Shown: positions 24,743 through 35,012, counted from the first letter of the stretch. The stretch is DNA of 64,000 nt from Flavobacterium sp. SH_e (GCF_025717045.1 NZ_JAOVZN010000006.1:832269-896268); one strand, 5' to 3'. Notes: generated by a model from the sequence alone, not told the origin. Program-made: numbers and translations.

Positions 24743-27700
24743 TTATAGGATGACAAGCTTTTCGTATTTTTCTGCTTTTTTATTTGTTAAATTTGATTTT
24801 ACCGTGAGTTTGTAAATATATACTCCTTTTCCGATTCTGTCTCCAAAATCATCTTTTCCATCCCATGTTATATCTCTAGATAAAAAACCTTCTGTTGTAA
24901 TCGTCTGATTCTTTGTCCAAACTACTTTTCCTGTAATTGTCATTACTTGTACTTGTACATCTAATGGTTCGTAAGGCTTATTGTGCGAAAACCAAAACTG
25001 AGTATAAGTAGAAAAAGGATTTGGATAATTAAGAACGTGTGATAATGTTAATGAATCGTCTCCTACAACAGTAAATTGAATCTCGCTTGTTACCGGATTG
25101 TTGTAAACATCCCAAGCGGTAAAACTTATCGTATGCAGCCCCGGGGCTAAATTTCTAAACGGGAAGCGTAAATTTCCATTGGTGTAATCATCTAATTTTG
25201 TCTGATAATAATCGTTCAATATATAAGGATTACTTACATCGCCATCTAGAATAGCTACAATATCATGCCCGATTCCACTTGCTGTATTAATTCCGTTTTC
25301 GTCTTCTAAGAAGGCTAAAAGAAATGGAGATTCGTTTGTAATCCCTCCAGATACAAAAGTTTCATCGTTCATATATAACTTAACTTTCGGACTTATATTG
25401 TCCTCGGGTGCATTTTCGTTAATTCCTCCAATTTTTATGATATTATTGTAGCCTGTTTGGTTTTCCAAAGCGTCACTTTTTTTCGAATAAAAGCTTATTC
25501 TTCCATTGTCAACAGGAACTCTAATGTCTCTAGGAACTACAAAACTAAATTCAAATTGTCCGTTGGTAACTGATGCATTTCCTCTAAAAATCGTTTCTCC
25601 AAGAGTTTTAAATTGCATTGCAGGACTATATCCATCATTATTTAAGGTAGAAGATGTAATCATTTTGTCGAAAATAGCAGTGGCTAATTCTCCATTATAA
25701 TTGCTTAAAAGAGTATTATTTTCGTCTGTGATTTCTCCAGATATTTTAATTTTCGAAAGAGATTTTAAATCTGGAATTGCTTCCGAAATCACAATATCGT
25801 TTACTTTCGTTAAATTAATTCGCGGTTTTGGAATCGCTAACATCAAAGCTGGGTCTCCAATGTAAAAAATTACGTTGCTTGAAGAACTTGGGTTTTCATT
25901 TTTTGAAATTCTAAGTGTTTCGGCAATCGTATTATATTGATTCGAACCATAGGATAATAAGTTTTTGCTAAGACTGTCATTAAAATTTTCAGCATTAAAT
26001 TGCCCGATAGCGCGAATGGTTGTAAGCATTGAAATTGCGCCTCCTGTTGGATTCCAAAAAGTATATTCTCCAGCGGTAGGTCTTGTTGGATCATCAAATC
26101 TTGAAAACTCGCAGGTTATGGTAATGAATAAAGGATATTTATATTGGTTGTTTAAATTTTGTCCATCCGATTTCTCCCAAATTCTTTCGCTGGCTAAACC
26201 ATCTTCACCTCCATGGCCTAAATAATTAAAGACTAAAGCGCCTTTTTCAAAAGCTTCAAAAATATCTGTTCTGGCTTTAGGATATCGAGACCCTCCCGCT
26301 GATGCTTCTTGCGTATAAGCATCTAAAAATATTTTGTCAATATTAAAAAACGGTTTTTCAACAGCAATAAGATCTGCTAAAGTATTTTGGCGCGATTGTA
26401 ACGTTACGTCAGAAGCTTGATCAGCGTCATCGCTTATTAAAACAAAATTATTACGCCAGTTCCCATACGATTTAGCATCATGATATTCTAAAACCTTATT
26501 TACCATTTCGCTTGCTTGCGCATTGTCTGAAACTAACATTCGGCCAACAGCAATGTCAATTCCGCCAAAAAACGAAATTATATTTCCTTCATCAGCATCC
26601 ATTAAACCGAAAAAATCATCAGATGCAAAAGAAGATTCTCCAACGGTATTACTGTTTAAGGAATGATAAACAGGAACGATATTAGTATTGTTGGAAATTC
26701 GATCTTTATAATCGAAGGAAGCATCTCCGAATAAATTAACATATTTGATTCTTTTATCAGAAGAAGAAGCATTGTCGTAAATGTATTTAACGCAATTTCG
26801 AATTGCGGCGATATCTTGTTTTCCAGAAGAAAATTCTTCGTAGATATTTTCGAGTGTAATTACTTTAACGTTTAAACTAGAATTTGTGCGGTGAAAAGCT
26901 GCAAGTTTTTCGGCCTGAGAATATAAAGATTTAGGAGTTATTATGGCATAATCGACATCCTGAAAGCTGTTTTGACTGTTTTTTAAAAGTGTTCCTTTTA
27001 AATTCTGATTAGCAATTTTGGACTGGCTTTCTTTCGAAGGAGTGTAGTAATCTGAAGGATCGATTGCTATATATTTTCTGATTTCTCCTAAAGTAGCTTT
27101 AAAGCTAAAACTTGCTTGATTTGCATTTTCTACATTATATATATTATATAGGTCTGTAATATCCCAAATTTGCGTAATTGCAGATGCATTTCCGATGGTG
27201 TAATTTGCGATTCCCGCCACAGATCCAGCATCGTTATATTGAAATGCAAATTGTTTTCCTGTTCCTAGAAGTTTTCGCTTGGCTGTTAAATTAATATAAT
27301 CTAAGTAGCCTTTTGAGCCAGGAACACCGTTATTATTATAGGTAAGTTTTATTTTGATATTGTCAGTTCCTGCAAAAGTAGTGTTTGAAGGCAGTTTTCC
27401 GTTGTAATATTTAGTGTCAGAAGTTGTTGTTAAGGCATTAAAATTAATAGCGCCAACATTTTGTCCGTTTGCAGAAACAGTAAAAGAGGTAGGCGTATAA
27501 GCTGCAGATGCGGCATTTACTTCGATTTTAACTGGAACTGAAGCGTCTAGGTTTGGAAAGCTAAATGAAAATTCCTGTTCTTGATTAATATCAAAAGATT
27601 CTCCAAGCCATTGTCTTCCTAAATGAGCAATGTTTGTGAGATCAGTTTCGTGTGATTGATAGTCATCAAACGTGTTGAGCTCTAAAGTTGTTGTTCCTGT

Positions 27701-28582
27701 TGGCTGATTTAAGTTAGAAATACGCTTTCCGTCGCCTCCAGTGGTTGTTACATAATAATATGACTTTGTAGCATAAAGATTTATATTGGTTTGGCTTTCA
27801 CTATTCCAATTCTCCACTCCTTCGGCATAAAAAAGAATATAATCATCATTATTAAATACGCCGTCGCTTTCGCCAGAAATTAAAATTGCATTTTCTGTTA
27901 AATCTTCAGGATAATAAACGTTATTAGCTAAAGGAAGCATTCTTCCGCCATTTCCGTATATCTTTATTCTTCTCGGATCGACTTTAGAAGGGTCAAATCC
28001 AAGACTTTGCAAAAATGACTTCGAAATTTTATAAACACCTGACTTTTCAACATAAAAACGATACCAATCACCAGAAGATAAAACTGAATTTGATATAACT
28101 TTAGTTTTTTGATAGACAGAAGAACTGCTGCTTTTAGCTGTTGAATTATTTGATGAATAGGTAAAAGATTTTATCCTTTTAAAGCTGTTTCCTTCCTTTA
28201 TGATAGGCGAAAGCAGTAAAAAAGTTTGCTGATTTCCTCTTGAAGATGCTGTTTTGAGAGCTTCGTTGGGCTTGTTGGGGATGTTGTTTTGACTTAAATC
28301 GCCAAGATCGGCTACTGAAATTTGCTCATACTGTACGTTCGAAATTTGTATTGAATTGGAGTTTCCAGAGACATTTTGATTGAGATTTATCATCAAGTTG
28401 ATGCTCTTTTTCGAAGCATCAAAGCGAAAACCGTTGCCAGAAAAATACGGAATGATGAATTTTTGGTCTCCATAATTCATCTCTTTTTTTTCTTGCCAAT
28501 TGATCGTAAAGCTCCCATTTATCTGGGAGAATGAGATAATTGGGAGCAAAAAAAGGTATGTAAATAGGACTTGTTTCATCAC
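24743..28582 (-). CDS. porU: Type IX secretion system sortase PorU
   Basis: 1279 residues with signal peptide (LLPIISFSQINGS). PorU is a gingipain-like (C25) cysteine peptidase/sortase at the cell surface that removes C-terminal sorting domains and attaches cargo to lipopolysaccharide. The catalytic pair is visible as LGHGGEDGLASERIW (His) and TITCEFSRFDDPTRPTAGE (Cys). The C-terminal ~80 residues (VLNYPNPFSTYTQFWF to GVYIYKLTVKS) have a FlgD/CTD-like beta-sandwich pattern. It is divergent from gldJ and upstream of porV, a gene order known from Flavobacterium. Confidence 0.95.
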   Translation of the reverse strand: MMKQVLFTYLFLLPIISFSQINGSFTINWQEKKEMNYGDQKFIIPYFSGNGFRFDASKKSINLMINLNQNVSGNSNSIQISNVQYEQISVADLGDLSQNNIPNKPNEALKTASSRGNQQTFLLLSPIIKEGNSFKRIKSFTYSSNNSTAKSSSSSVYQKTKVISNSVLSSGDWYRFYVEKSGVYKISKSFLQSLGFDPSKVDPRRIKIYGNGGRMLPLANNVYYPEDLTENAILISGESDGVFNNDDYILFYAEGVENWNSESQTNINLYATKSYYYVTTTGGDGKRISNLNQPTGTTTLELNTFDDYQSHETDLTNIAHLGRQWLGESFDINQEQEFSFSFPNLDASVPVKIEVNAASAAYTPTSFTVSANGQNVGAINFNALTTTSDTKYYNGKLPSNTTFAGTDNIKIKLTYNNNGVPGSKGYLDYINLTAKRKLLGTGKQFAFQYNDAGSVAGIANYTIGNASAITQIWDITDLYNIYNVENANQASFSFKATLGEIRKYIAIDPSDYYTPSKESQSKIANQNLKGTLLKNSQNSFQDVDYAIITPKSLYSQAEKLAAFHRTNSSLNVKVITLENIYEEFSSGKQDIAAIRNCVKYIYDNASSSDKRIKYVNLFGDASFDYKDRISNNTNIVPVYHSLNSNTVGESSFASDDFFGLMDADEGNIISFFGGIDIAVGRMLVSDNAQASEMVNKVLEYHDAKSYGNWRNNFVLISDDADQASDVTLQSRQNTLADLIAVEKPFFNIDKIFLDAYTQEASAGGSRYPKARTDIFEAFEKGALVFNYLGHGGEDGLASERIWEKSDGQNLNNQYKYPLFITITCEFSRFDDPTRPTAGEYTFWNPTGGAISMLTTIRAIGQFNAENFNDSLSKNLLSYGSNQYNTIAETLRISKNENPSSSSNVIFYIGDPALMLAIPKPRINLTKVNDIVISEAIPDLKSLSKIKISGEITDENNTLLSNYNGELATAIFDKMITSSTLNNDGYSPAMQFKTLGETIFRGNASVTNGQFEFSFVVPRDIRVPVDNGRISFYSKKSDALENQTGYNNIIKIGGINENAPEDNISPKVKLYMNDETFVSGGITNESPFLLAFLEDENGINTASGIGHDIVAILDGDVSNPYILNDYYQTKLDDYTNGNLRFPFRNLAPGLHTISFTAWDVYNNPVTSEIQFTVVGDDSLTLSHVLNYPNPFSTYTQFWFSHNKPYEPLDVQVQVMTITGKVVWTKNQTITTEGFLSRDITWDGKDDFGDRIGKGVYIYKLTVKSNLTNKKAEKYEKLVIL

Positions 28583-28661
28583 TTAAAAATAGGGTTTTAA
28601 TTTAAAAATATTTTCTAAGTAAAAATATATTATTTCATGTTACAGTAAATAATAAAAAGTA

Positions 28662-28669
28662 TATTTTTG
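28662..28669 (+). promoter_or_regulatory. Promoter -7 box for gldJ (TATTTTTG)
   Basis: Exact TAnnTTTG match 117 bp upstream of the gldJ ATG in the porU/gldJ divergent region, giving a leader of about 110 nt. Confidence 0.5.
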
Positions 28670-28785
28670 CGTTCGTAACTAAAGGTTATTTTCTGGTAAA
28701 AAACAGTGAAATAAAATTATTAGAACAGATGTTGCTAATTAAATGTTAATTATTATATTGCAGCACCTAAATTTATCACCTAAGA

Positions 28786-30477
28786 ATGAGTATGAAAGTA
28801 AACAAAATTGTAGTCTTGCAGTTAATGATGTCAATGGTATTGATGTTGGGCACGGCTAGTTGTAGCAAAAAATCGAGTTCGAGCCATGCTTCACGAGCAA
28901 CTGGTTGGGATGTAGATAGTCAGAATGGAACTGCTGCTAGAAATGCAGGTAAAAAACAACAGGCTGGTCCTGGTTTAGTTTTTGTTGAAGGAGGTACGTT
29001 TACTATGGGTAAAGTACAGGATGATGTTATGCACGATTGGAATAACACACCAACTCAACAGCACGTTCAATCATTCTATATGGATGAAACCGAAGTTACG
29101 AATGGTATGTACCTAGAATACCTAGAGTGGTTGAAAAAGGTTTTCCCGCCAACAGAAGAAAATTACAAAAATATTTACGAAGGAGCATCGCCAGATACTC
29201 TTGTTTGGAGAAATCGTTTAGGATACAACGAAACGATGACTAATAACTATTTAAGACATCCGTCTTATGCTAACTATCCTGTAGTTGGTGTTAACTGGAT
29301 TCAAGCAGTTGAATTTAGTAAATGGAGAACAGACCGTGTAAACGAGGCTGTTTTAGAGAAAAACGGATATCTTCAAAAAGGTGCTAAAACAAACGACGTT
29401 AATGCTGAGAATGCATTTAATACAGAAGGATATTTAATGTCTCCAAGTACTTCACGTGGTGGAAGCGAAGAGATTGTATTAAAGAAAAATCCAGGTGGAA
29501 AGCGACCAAAAGCTGGAAAAGATGGTGTAGTTCCTGAAGAAAAAAACGTATATGCACAACGTTCTTCTGGAGTTATTTTGCCTGAGTATAGACTTCCTAC
29601 TGAAGCAGAATGGGAATATGCAGCAGCAGCTGACGTTGGGCAAAGAGAATATAACATCTACAAAGGTCAAAAGAAATATCCTTGGTCTGGAGATTATACA
29701 CGTTCTAACAAACGTAAAAATAGAGGTGATCAATTGGCTAACTTTAAACAAGGAAACGGTGATTACGGTGGAATTGCAGGTTGGTCTGATGACGGAGCTG
29801 ATATTACAAATGAAGTTAAAAGTTATGCTCCAAACGATTTCGGTCTTTATGATATGGCAGGAAACGTTGCAGAATGGGTAGCTGACGTTTACAGACCAAT
29901 TATTGATAATGAAGCAAATGATTTCAACTACTATAGAGGAAACCAATATGCTAAAAACAAAATTGGTAAAGACGGTAAAATCGAAATTGTTACAACTGCT
30001 ACTATTAAGTATGATACTTTAAGTAATGGTAAAGTTATCGCAAGAAATCTTCCAGGTGAAATTGCTCAAGTTCCAGTTGATGAGCAGGAAACATACTTGA
30101 GAACAAATTTCAGTACAAGTGACAACATCAACTATAGAGATGGTGACAAACAATCTTCAAGATATTTTGATTTTGGTGATTCAGAGTCTGGACCTAAAGC
30201 AGATCAGGCAATGTATAACTCTCCTAAACACAATATCACTACTGATAGTTTAGGAAAAATGATCAGAAAATATGATAACTCAAGTAAACGTACGACTTTA
30301 ATTGATGATAAAGTAAGAGTTTACAAAGGAGGTTCTTGGAGAGATAGAGCTTATTGGCTAGACCCAGCTCAAAGAAGATACTTCCCTCAAGATATGGCAA
30401 CTGATTACATTGGTTTCAGATGTGCAATGTCTAGAGTAGGTTCAAAATCTGAAAAGAGAAAATCTCCTAGAAACTAA
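28786..30477 (+). CDS. gldJ: Gliding motility lipoprotein GldJ
   Basis: 563 residues. Outer-membrane lipoprotein needed for gliding and for stability of GldK and type IX secretion in F. johnsoniae. Lipobox with C26 (MLGTASCSKKSSSS). The rest is a formylglycine-generating-enzyme/SUMF1-like fold (FVEGGTFTMGKVQDDV; YPVVGVNWIQAVEFSKWRTD; YRLPTEAEWEYAAAADVG; DMAGNVAEWVADVYR; VYKGGSWRDRAYWLDPAQRR; GFRCAMSRVG). The FGE catalytic cysteine pair is not evident, so the role is structural. The basic C-terminal tail (SKSEKRKSPRN) corresponds to the region reported to matter for secretion. Divergent from porU. Confidence 0.95.
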   Translation: MSMKVNKIVVLQLMMSMVLMLGTASCSKKSSSSHASRATGWDVDSQNGTAARNAGKKQQAGPGLVFVEGGTFTMGKVQDDVMHDWNNTPTQQHVQSFYMDETEVTNGMYLEYLEWLKKVFPPTEENYKNIYEGASPDTLVWRNRLGYNETMTNNYLRHPSYANYPVVGVNWIQAVEFSKWRTDRVNEAVLEKNGYLQKGAKTNDVNAENAFNTEGYLMSPSTSRGGSEEIVLKKNPGGKRPKAGKDGVVPEEKNVYAQRSSGVILPEYRLPTEAEWEYAAAADVGQREYNIYKGQKKYPWSGDYTRSNKRKNRGDQLANFKQGNGDYGGIAGWSDDGADITNEVKSYAPNDFGLYDMAGNVAEWVADVYRPIIDNEANDFNYYRGNQYAKNKIGKDGKIEIVTTATIKYDTLSNGKVIARNLPGEIAQVPVDEQETYLRTNFSTSDNINYRDGDKQSSRYFDFGDSESGPKADQAMYNSPKHNITTDSLGKMIRKYDNSSKRTTLIDDKVRVYKGGSWRDRAYWLDPAQRRYFPQDMATDYIGFRCAMSRVGSKSEKRKSPRN

Positions 30478-30498
30478 AATTTAGGAATTCTAATATCA

Positions 30499-30549
30499 AA
30501 AATTCCAAATTCCAAAAGCTGAATATTCAGTCTGGAATTTGGAATTTTT
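30499..30549 (+). terminator. Terminator after gldJ
   Basis: Stem AATTCCAAATTCCA / TGGAATTTGGAATT with an 18-base loop, then a run of T's, starting 22 bp after the gldJ stop. Confidence 0.75.
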
Positions 30550-30594
30550 TTATTGTTTTTTTTCTACTTTTATGATCTATTAAAAAAATTATAA

Positions 30595-31881
30595 ATGAAT
30601 ATTCAAGACATTCATAACTTGTTTTTACAGTGCACTTCTCTTTCTATTGATACAAGAAAAATTGAGAAGAATTCAATGTTTTTTGCTATTAAAGGAGAGA
30701 ATTTTGATGCAAACACATTTGCTAAAGAAGCTTTAGATTTAGGAGCTTTATTTGTTGTTATAGACAATGAATCTTATTTTATTGATGAAAGAACTGTTTT
30801 AGTAGAAAACAGCTTGCAAACGCTTCAGGAGTTAGCAAAGTTTCACAGGGCTTATTTAGGGCTTCCAATAGTTGCCTTAACGGGAAGTAATGGAAAAACG
30901 ACAACAAAAGAATTGATTAATGTTGTATTGTCTAAAAAGTTTAAAACAAAAGCGACAATTGGTAACTTAAACAATCATATTGGCGTTCCATTAACGCTAC
31001 TTTCTTTTAGCAAGGAAACAGAAATTGGAATTGTAGAAATGGGAGCAAATCATCAAAAGGAAATCCAATTTTTGTGTGAGATTGCGCAACCAGATTTTGG
31101 ATATATTACCAACTTTGGAAAAGCTCATTTAGAAGGTTTTGGCGGTGTTGAGGGAGTTATTGCAGGGAAAAGTGAAATGTACCAATATCTTGCTGCAAAA
31201 AAGAAAACAGTTTTTGTAAATCTTGAAGATCCAATTCAGATTGAGAAATCAAAGGGGATTAAAGGATTCACTTTTGGTGTAAAAAAAGAAAACGCGGACT
31301 TAAATATTCAGACTATTACTGCAAATCCATTTGTAGCTATTGATTATAATAATTTTACAATTGAATCTCATTTAATTGGGCTTTACAATGCTAATAATAT
31401 TAATGCGGCAACTGCGATTGGAAAGTATTTTGAGGTAAAAGAAAGTGATATAAAAGCTGCTATTGAGAATTATATTCCAGCGAACAATAGATCTCAGATG
31501 ATGCAAAAAGGTTCTAATGAGATCATTTTAGATGCTTATAATGCTAATCCGAGTAGTATGGCTGTGGCGATTACTAATTTCCTACAATTGGATAAGAAGA
31601 ATAAAATTATGATTCTTGGCGATATGTTCGAATTAGGAGATGAAAGTTTGTATGAGCATAAAGTAATAGTTGATTCATTAGTTAATCAAAGTCAATCTAT
31701 TTGTTACTTAATCGGGAAATCGTTTTATGCTAACTCTGTTTCAGGTGAAAATATAAAGTTTTTCGAGACGTTTGATGCTTTTGCAGAATTCTTAAAAACA
31801 TATAATTTTGATTCAAATACTATTCTGATAAAAGGTTCACGGGGCATGGCCTTAGAGCGAACTTTAGAATATATATCATAA
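30595..31881 (+). CDS. murF: UDP-N-acetylmuramoyl-tripeptide--D-Ala-D-Ala ligase MurF
   Basis: 428 residues. ATP-dependent ligase adding D-Ala-D-Ala to the UDP-MurNAc tripeptide in peptidoglycan synthesis. The ATP loop is ALTGSNGKTTTKELIN (about 95-110). Further motifs are GIVEMGANHQKEIQFL and LDAYNANPSSMAVAITNFL, with the C-terminal domain around MILGDMFELGDESLYEHK. Slightly shorter than E. coli MurF, as usual in Bacteroidota. No other mur genes adjoin it, so it is outside the main division/cell-wall cluster. Confidence 0.95.
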   Translation: MNIQDIHNLFLQCTSLSIDTRKIEKNSMFFAIKGENFDANTFAKEALDLGALFVVIDNESYFIDERTVLVENSLQTLQELAKFHRAYLGLPIVALTGSNGKTTTKELINVVLSKKFKTKATIGNLNNHIGVPLTLLSFSKETEIGIVEMGANHQKEIQFLCEIAQPDFGYITNFGKAHLEGFGGVEGVIAGKSEMYQYLAAKKKTVFVNLEDPIQIEKSKGIKGFTFGVKKENADLNIQTITANPFVAIDYNNFTIESHLIGLYNANNINAATAIGKYFEVKESDIKAAIENYIPANNRSQMMQKGSNEIILDAYNANPSSMAVAITNFLQLDKKNKIMILGDMFELGDESLYEHKVIVDSLVNQSQSICYLIGKSFYANSVSGENIKFFETFDAFAEFLKTYNFDSNTILIKGSRGMALERTLEYIS

Positions 31882-31920
31882 AAAAGAAAGCCATTCAAAT
31901 ACTGAATGGCTTTCTTTTTT
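31880..31920. terminator. Bidirectional terminator between murF and the PUL regulator
   Basis: Perfect 18-bp stem (31880-31897 and 31903-31920) around AATAC. It overlaps both the murF stop (31879-31881) and the regulator stop (31919-31921), so the two convergent genes share it. Confidence 0.85.
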
Positions 31921-34798
31921 AAATACTCATTAAAAATCCGATTAGGTTTTCCTTTTTATTTAACCCTAATTTCTTTCTAAGACGGTAACGTGCTAATTCA
32001 ACTCCTCCAGTCGAAATATTCATGATTTCGGCTATTTCTTTTGTCGACATATTCATTAATAAATAAGTTGACAAATCTAATTCTCTAGGAGAAATAGTAG
32101 GATATTGTCCTTTTAAACGTTTTAAGAATTCAAAGTGAACGTTTTTAATGTGTTTCTCCAAATCCTTCCAGCTCTTGTCTGTATTTACTTCCTTAACAAT
32201 GCTTTTGTGCAATTTGCTAAATTCAGATTTAGTAGTTTCGTCTAAAATATTGGTGTCAATATCTTTCAGTTTATGGATGATTCCATTTAAAACTTTATTC
32301 TTTTTTACAACCTGTAATGAATTGTTTACTAGTTCTTTATCTTTTGCTAAGATCTTGATTTGAAGCTTGTCATTTTTTAGCTTTTCAATTTCTTTCTCTA
32401 AATCGTGTTGTTCGTGTCTGATTTTTGATTCCTTTTCAAGATACAACCTTCTTTGCTCAATGGTTTCATAATATCTGTTTTTTCTAATTTTAAGCTTGAC
32501 TCTAACAGAAATTAGATAGGCACCAAGGAGAATAAGTATAATGTAGAATAAATAAGCTAAGAAGTGTCTGTACCACGGTGGAGAGACCGTAAATTCAACT
32601 TCACTGATATCTGACTCTATGCCATAACTGTTTCTTACTTTTAGTTTCATCACATAATTTCCTTCCCTCAGGTTGGTGTATTCCTTCATTGCTGTCGATG
32701 ACCATCCGCGCCAATTTTCTTCAAAAGGTTCTAGCTTATAAGAATACATTACATTTTCCTGGTTTTCGTATGTTGGAGATGCGAAAGTAAATTTCACACG
32801 ATTGTATTTGTATGGTATGCTATAAGACTCTAGTTTGTGAGCTAAATTGCCTGTCAAGATAGTGTCTTCTGGATACGAAAAGCTTTCAATAAAAGCTTTT
32901 GGTTTCGTCATAAAAGTGTTTGGTATTGTTGAGTTGTAGTGTGCTAAACGATCTGTTAATCCAATAAAAATATTTTGAGGGTCAATTGTATTTACAGAAA
33001 TATAGTTGTTTACCAAATTTCCAGTTAAATTAGAAAATATTGACTGTTTTTTTGTGTAACTTCCGTTTCTGTTTTTTACTAATACTCCTAAAGACTCATT
33101 AAAAACATACCACAAGTTTCCTGAAGGATCTTCAATTAATGTATTAATGGTTGGAATTCCATTAAACAGTTTTGTTATTTTTTTATCTTCAAAAAAAGCT
33201 TCCTGTTCAACTGAATATCTGAAAAAGTGATTTTGTGCTTGAATATACACTTTACCATTGATGTTTTGCAAGCTGTTAATGCCTTTATATTTGTCTGATA
33301 TGTTGATGTGTTTTTTAATAAAATCAAAGCGCTGTAAATCTTCAGACAGTTTTACCTGATATAAAAACGGATTTTTCTTTAACCATAAATAATTTTCATC
33401 TATTTCTACAGAAAAATTATTGGTAGTTTCATCAAATCCTTTTACTTGATGCAAATAATCATATCCAGAAGCAGATTTTTTGAAAACTGAAAATCCATTA
33501 TAGCTTTCACCTATTATATAGTTTTCATGATCTGGTATTTTTTTAAATCCGAAATATCCTCTTGTATCTAATATTTTAGAAACCCTATTGTTTTCTATAA
33601 TCAATGCTCCACTATTGCTAGCACATATTAATACATTATTTAAAACTTGAATATTCCAAACTTGAGAGATTGTTCCTTCTACTCTCATAAACGGACTATC
33701 TTTAAATGATGCTCCCCAAGGATGATAAAATAATCCTTGGTTTGTGGCTACATAAAGATTTCCATTGTGGGTTGTTGAAGCGTAAACTGTTCCTATATTA
33801 TAGCTATAATCAAAATAAGAAAAAGGCGAATTTTCGTTTATGAAAGTAATTCCATTGTCAAGTCCCAGCCATATATTATTTTTATTGTCTACAAATGAGG
33901 CTAATATTGTATTATTCTGAATACCTTTTTGTCTGTTTAAATGTTGGATAATTTTTCCGTTTAAATCACAGATAATAGCTCCATCTAATACGGAGTTAAG
34001 GATTATGAATTTGTTTTTAATAATCGAACCTCCTAAAGAAGTGTTTTTCTTGATAAACTCATTGGCTTCTGTCGCCCACGGCTTAATAATGCCATTTTCT
34101 GCGACAAACAACCCTTTTTCCAGAGTTGCATACAAAACTCGATTGTTTGATAGAGGAAAAAGAGACCATATTTCTTTATCATTGAAAAAAGTAGTTTCTG
34201 GTATAGCAGTTAGTTTTCTGTTTTTATATTCTAGAACACCTAGGGTTTTGTCTTGAAAATAAAGACGATTGTTTACTAAAAACGAAAATTGAAACTTGTG
34301 TGGAGCTGTTAGTGTAGTAACTTTTTCATTTTTTAGAAAAAATACTTTGCTAAAAGATTGAAAGATTACTTCTCCTTTAAAAATATGGATTCTCCAGATT
34401 AGATTTATGTTTTCTTTGTCTATTGGACTCAATAAATTATATAAAGAATGGTATTTTAATATTCCTTTTTCATCATTTTTAAAATACCCGAATTCGTTAT
34501 TTCCACCGACAAATATCCTTCCTAAAGCATCAATTTTTAAACTTCTAATCTCTGATTTGTTCGGTAAAGAGTATTTATGCCAGTTTGAACCATCAAATTG
34601 GATCAAACCACTATTGTTTGCAAAGTATATATTTCCGTTTTTATCTTGATCAATACTCCAGTTTTGAGTTCCACCTTTATATTCTGATCTTTTATAGTTT
34701 TTAATATCTGGAATTCCAATGTTTTTTACCTGCGAAAAACTTGCATTTTGTATGAAAAATAGTAAAATAAATGCAAAAGCTCTAACTATGAATTTCAT
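31919..34798 (-). CDS. Membrane-anchored propeller/Y_Y_Y/LuxR-type transcriptional regulator
   Basis: 959 residues. Signal peptide (FFIQNASFSQVKNI) and a large periplasmic sensor built of beta-propeller repeats (NIYFANNSGLIQFDGSNWHK; GRIFVGGNNEFGYFKND; NIWLGLDNGITFINENSPFS). Next is a Y_Y_Y domain (about 660-740; YSYKLEPFEENWRGWSS), one membrane segment (about 748-764), a cytoplasmic coiled coil (about 775-845) and a LuxR/GerE helix-turn-helix (about 900-955; ISPRELDLSTYLLMNMSTKE, IAEIMNISTGGVELARYRLR). There is no histidine kinase or receiver, so signal and DNA binding are in one chain. It lies head-to-head with susC unit 1 and is the likely PUL regulator (inferred from position). Confidence 0.9.
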   Translation of the reverse strand: MKFIVRAFAFILLFFIQNASFSQVKNIGIPDIKNYKRSEYKGGTQNWSIDQDKNGNIYFANNSGLIQFDGSNWHKYSLPNKSEIRSLKIDALGRIFVGGNNEFGYFKNDEKGILKYHSLYNLLSPIDKENINLIWRIHIFKGEVIFQSFSKVFFLKNEKVTTLTAPHKFQFSFLVNNRLYFQDKTLGVLEYKNRKLTAIPETTFFNDKEIWSLFPLSNNRVLYATLEKGLFVAENGIIKPWATEANEFIKKNTSLGGSIIKNKFIILNSVLDGAIICDLNGKIIQHLNRQKGIQNNTILASFVDNKNNIWLGLDNGITFINENSPFSYFDYSYNIGTVYASTTHNGNLYVATNQGLFYHPWGASFKDSPFMRVEGTISQVWNIQVLNNVLICASNSGALIIENNRVSKILDTRGYFGFKKIPDHENYIIGESYNGFSVFKKSASGYDYLHQVKGFDETTNNFSVEIDENYLWLKKNPFLYQVKLSEDLQRFDFIKKHINISDKYKGINSLQNINGKVYIQAQNHFFRYSVEQEAFFEDKKITKLFNGIPTINTLIEDPSGNLWYVFNESLGVLVKNRNGSYTKKQSIFSNLTGNLVNNYISVNTIDPQNIFIGLTDRLAHYNSTIPNTFMTKPKAFIESFSYPEDTILTGNLAHKLESYSIPYKYNRVKFTFASPTYENQENVMYSYKLEPFEENWRGWSSTAMKEYTNLREGNYVMKLKVRNSYGIESDISEVEFTVSPPWYRHFLAYLFYIILILLGAYLISVRVKLKIRKNRYYETIEQRRLYLEKESKIRHEQHDLEKEIEKLKNDKLQIKILAKDKELVNNSLQVVKKNKVLNGIIHKLKDIDTNILDETTKSEFSKLHKSIVKEVNTDKSWKDLEKHIKNVHFEFLKRLKGQYPTISPRELDLSTYLLMNMSTKEIAEIMNISTGGVELARYRLRKKLGLNKKENLIGFLMSI

Positions 34799-35012
34799 AA
34801 AATTTTAAATGTATTTTTATTAGAAATGCTTTAAATTGAGTTTAAATTGTTGATTTATCAATCGGAATAAATCTTATTTTTTAAATTATTTTTAATTTAC
34901 AACGTAATAGTTGTTGTTAATCTAATGTAATATACGTTTTTTTTAATTAACATTTTTATAACAAAATATTATCAAAGCTAAAATACAGTAAATTAATTAA
35001 TTAAAAAAAAAA

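Noticed and set aside
29373..29946. Antisense frames inside gldJ
   Set aside because: Overlap a complete, conserved lipoprotein gene; composition and lack of start context argue against them.
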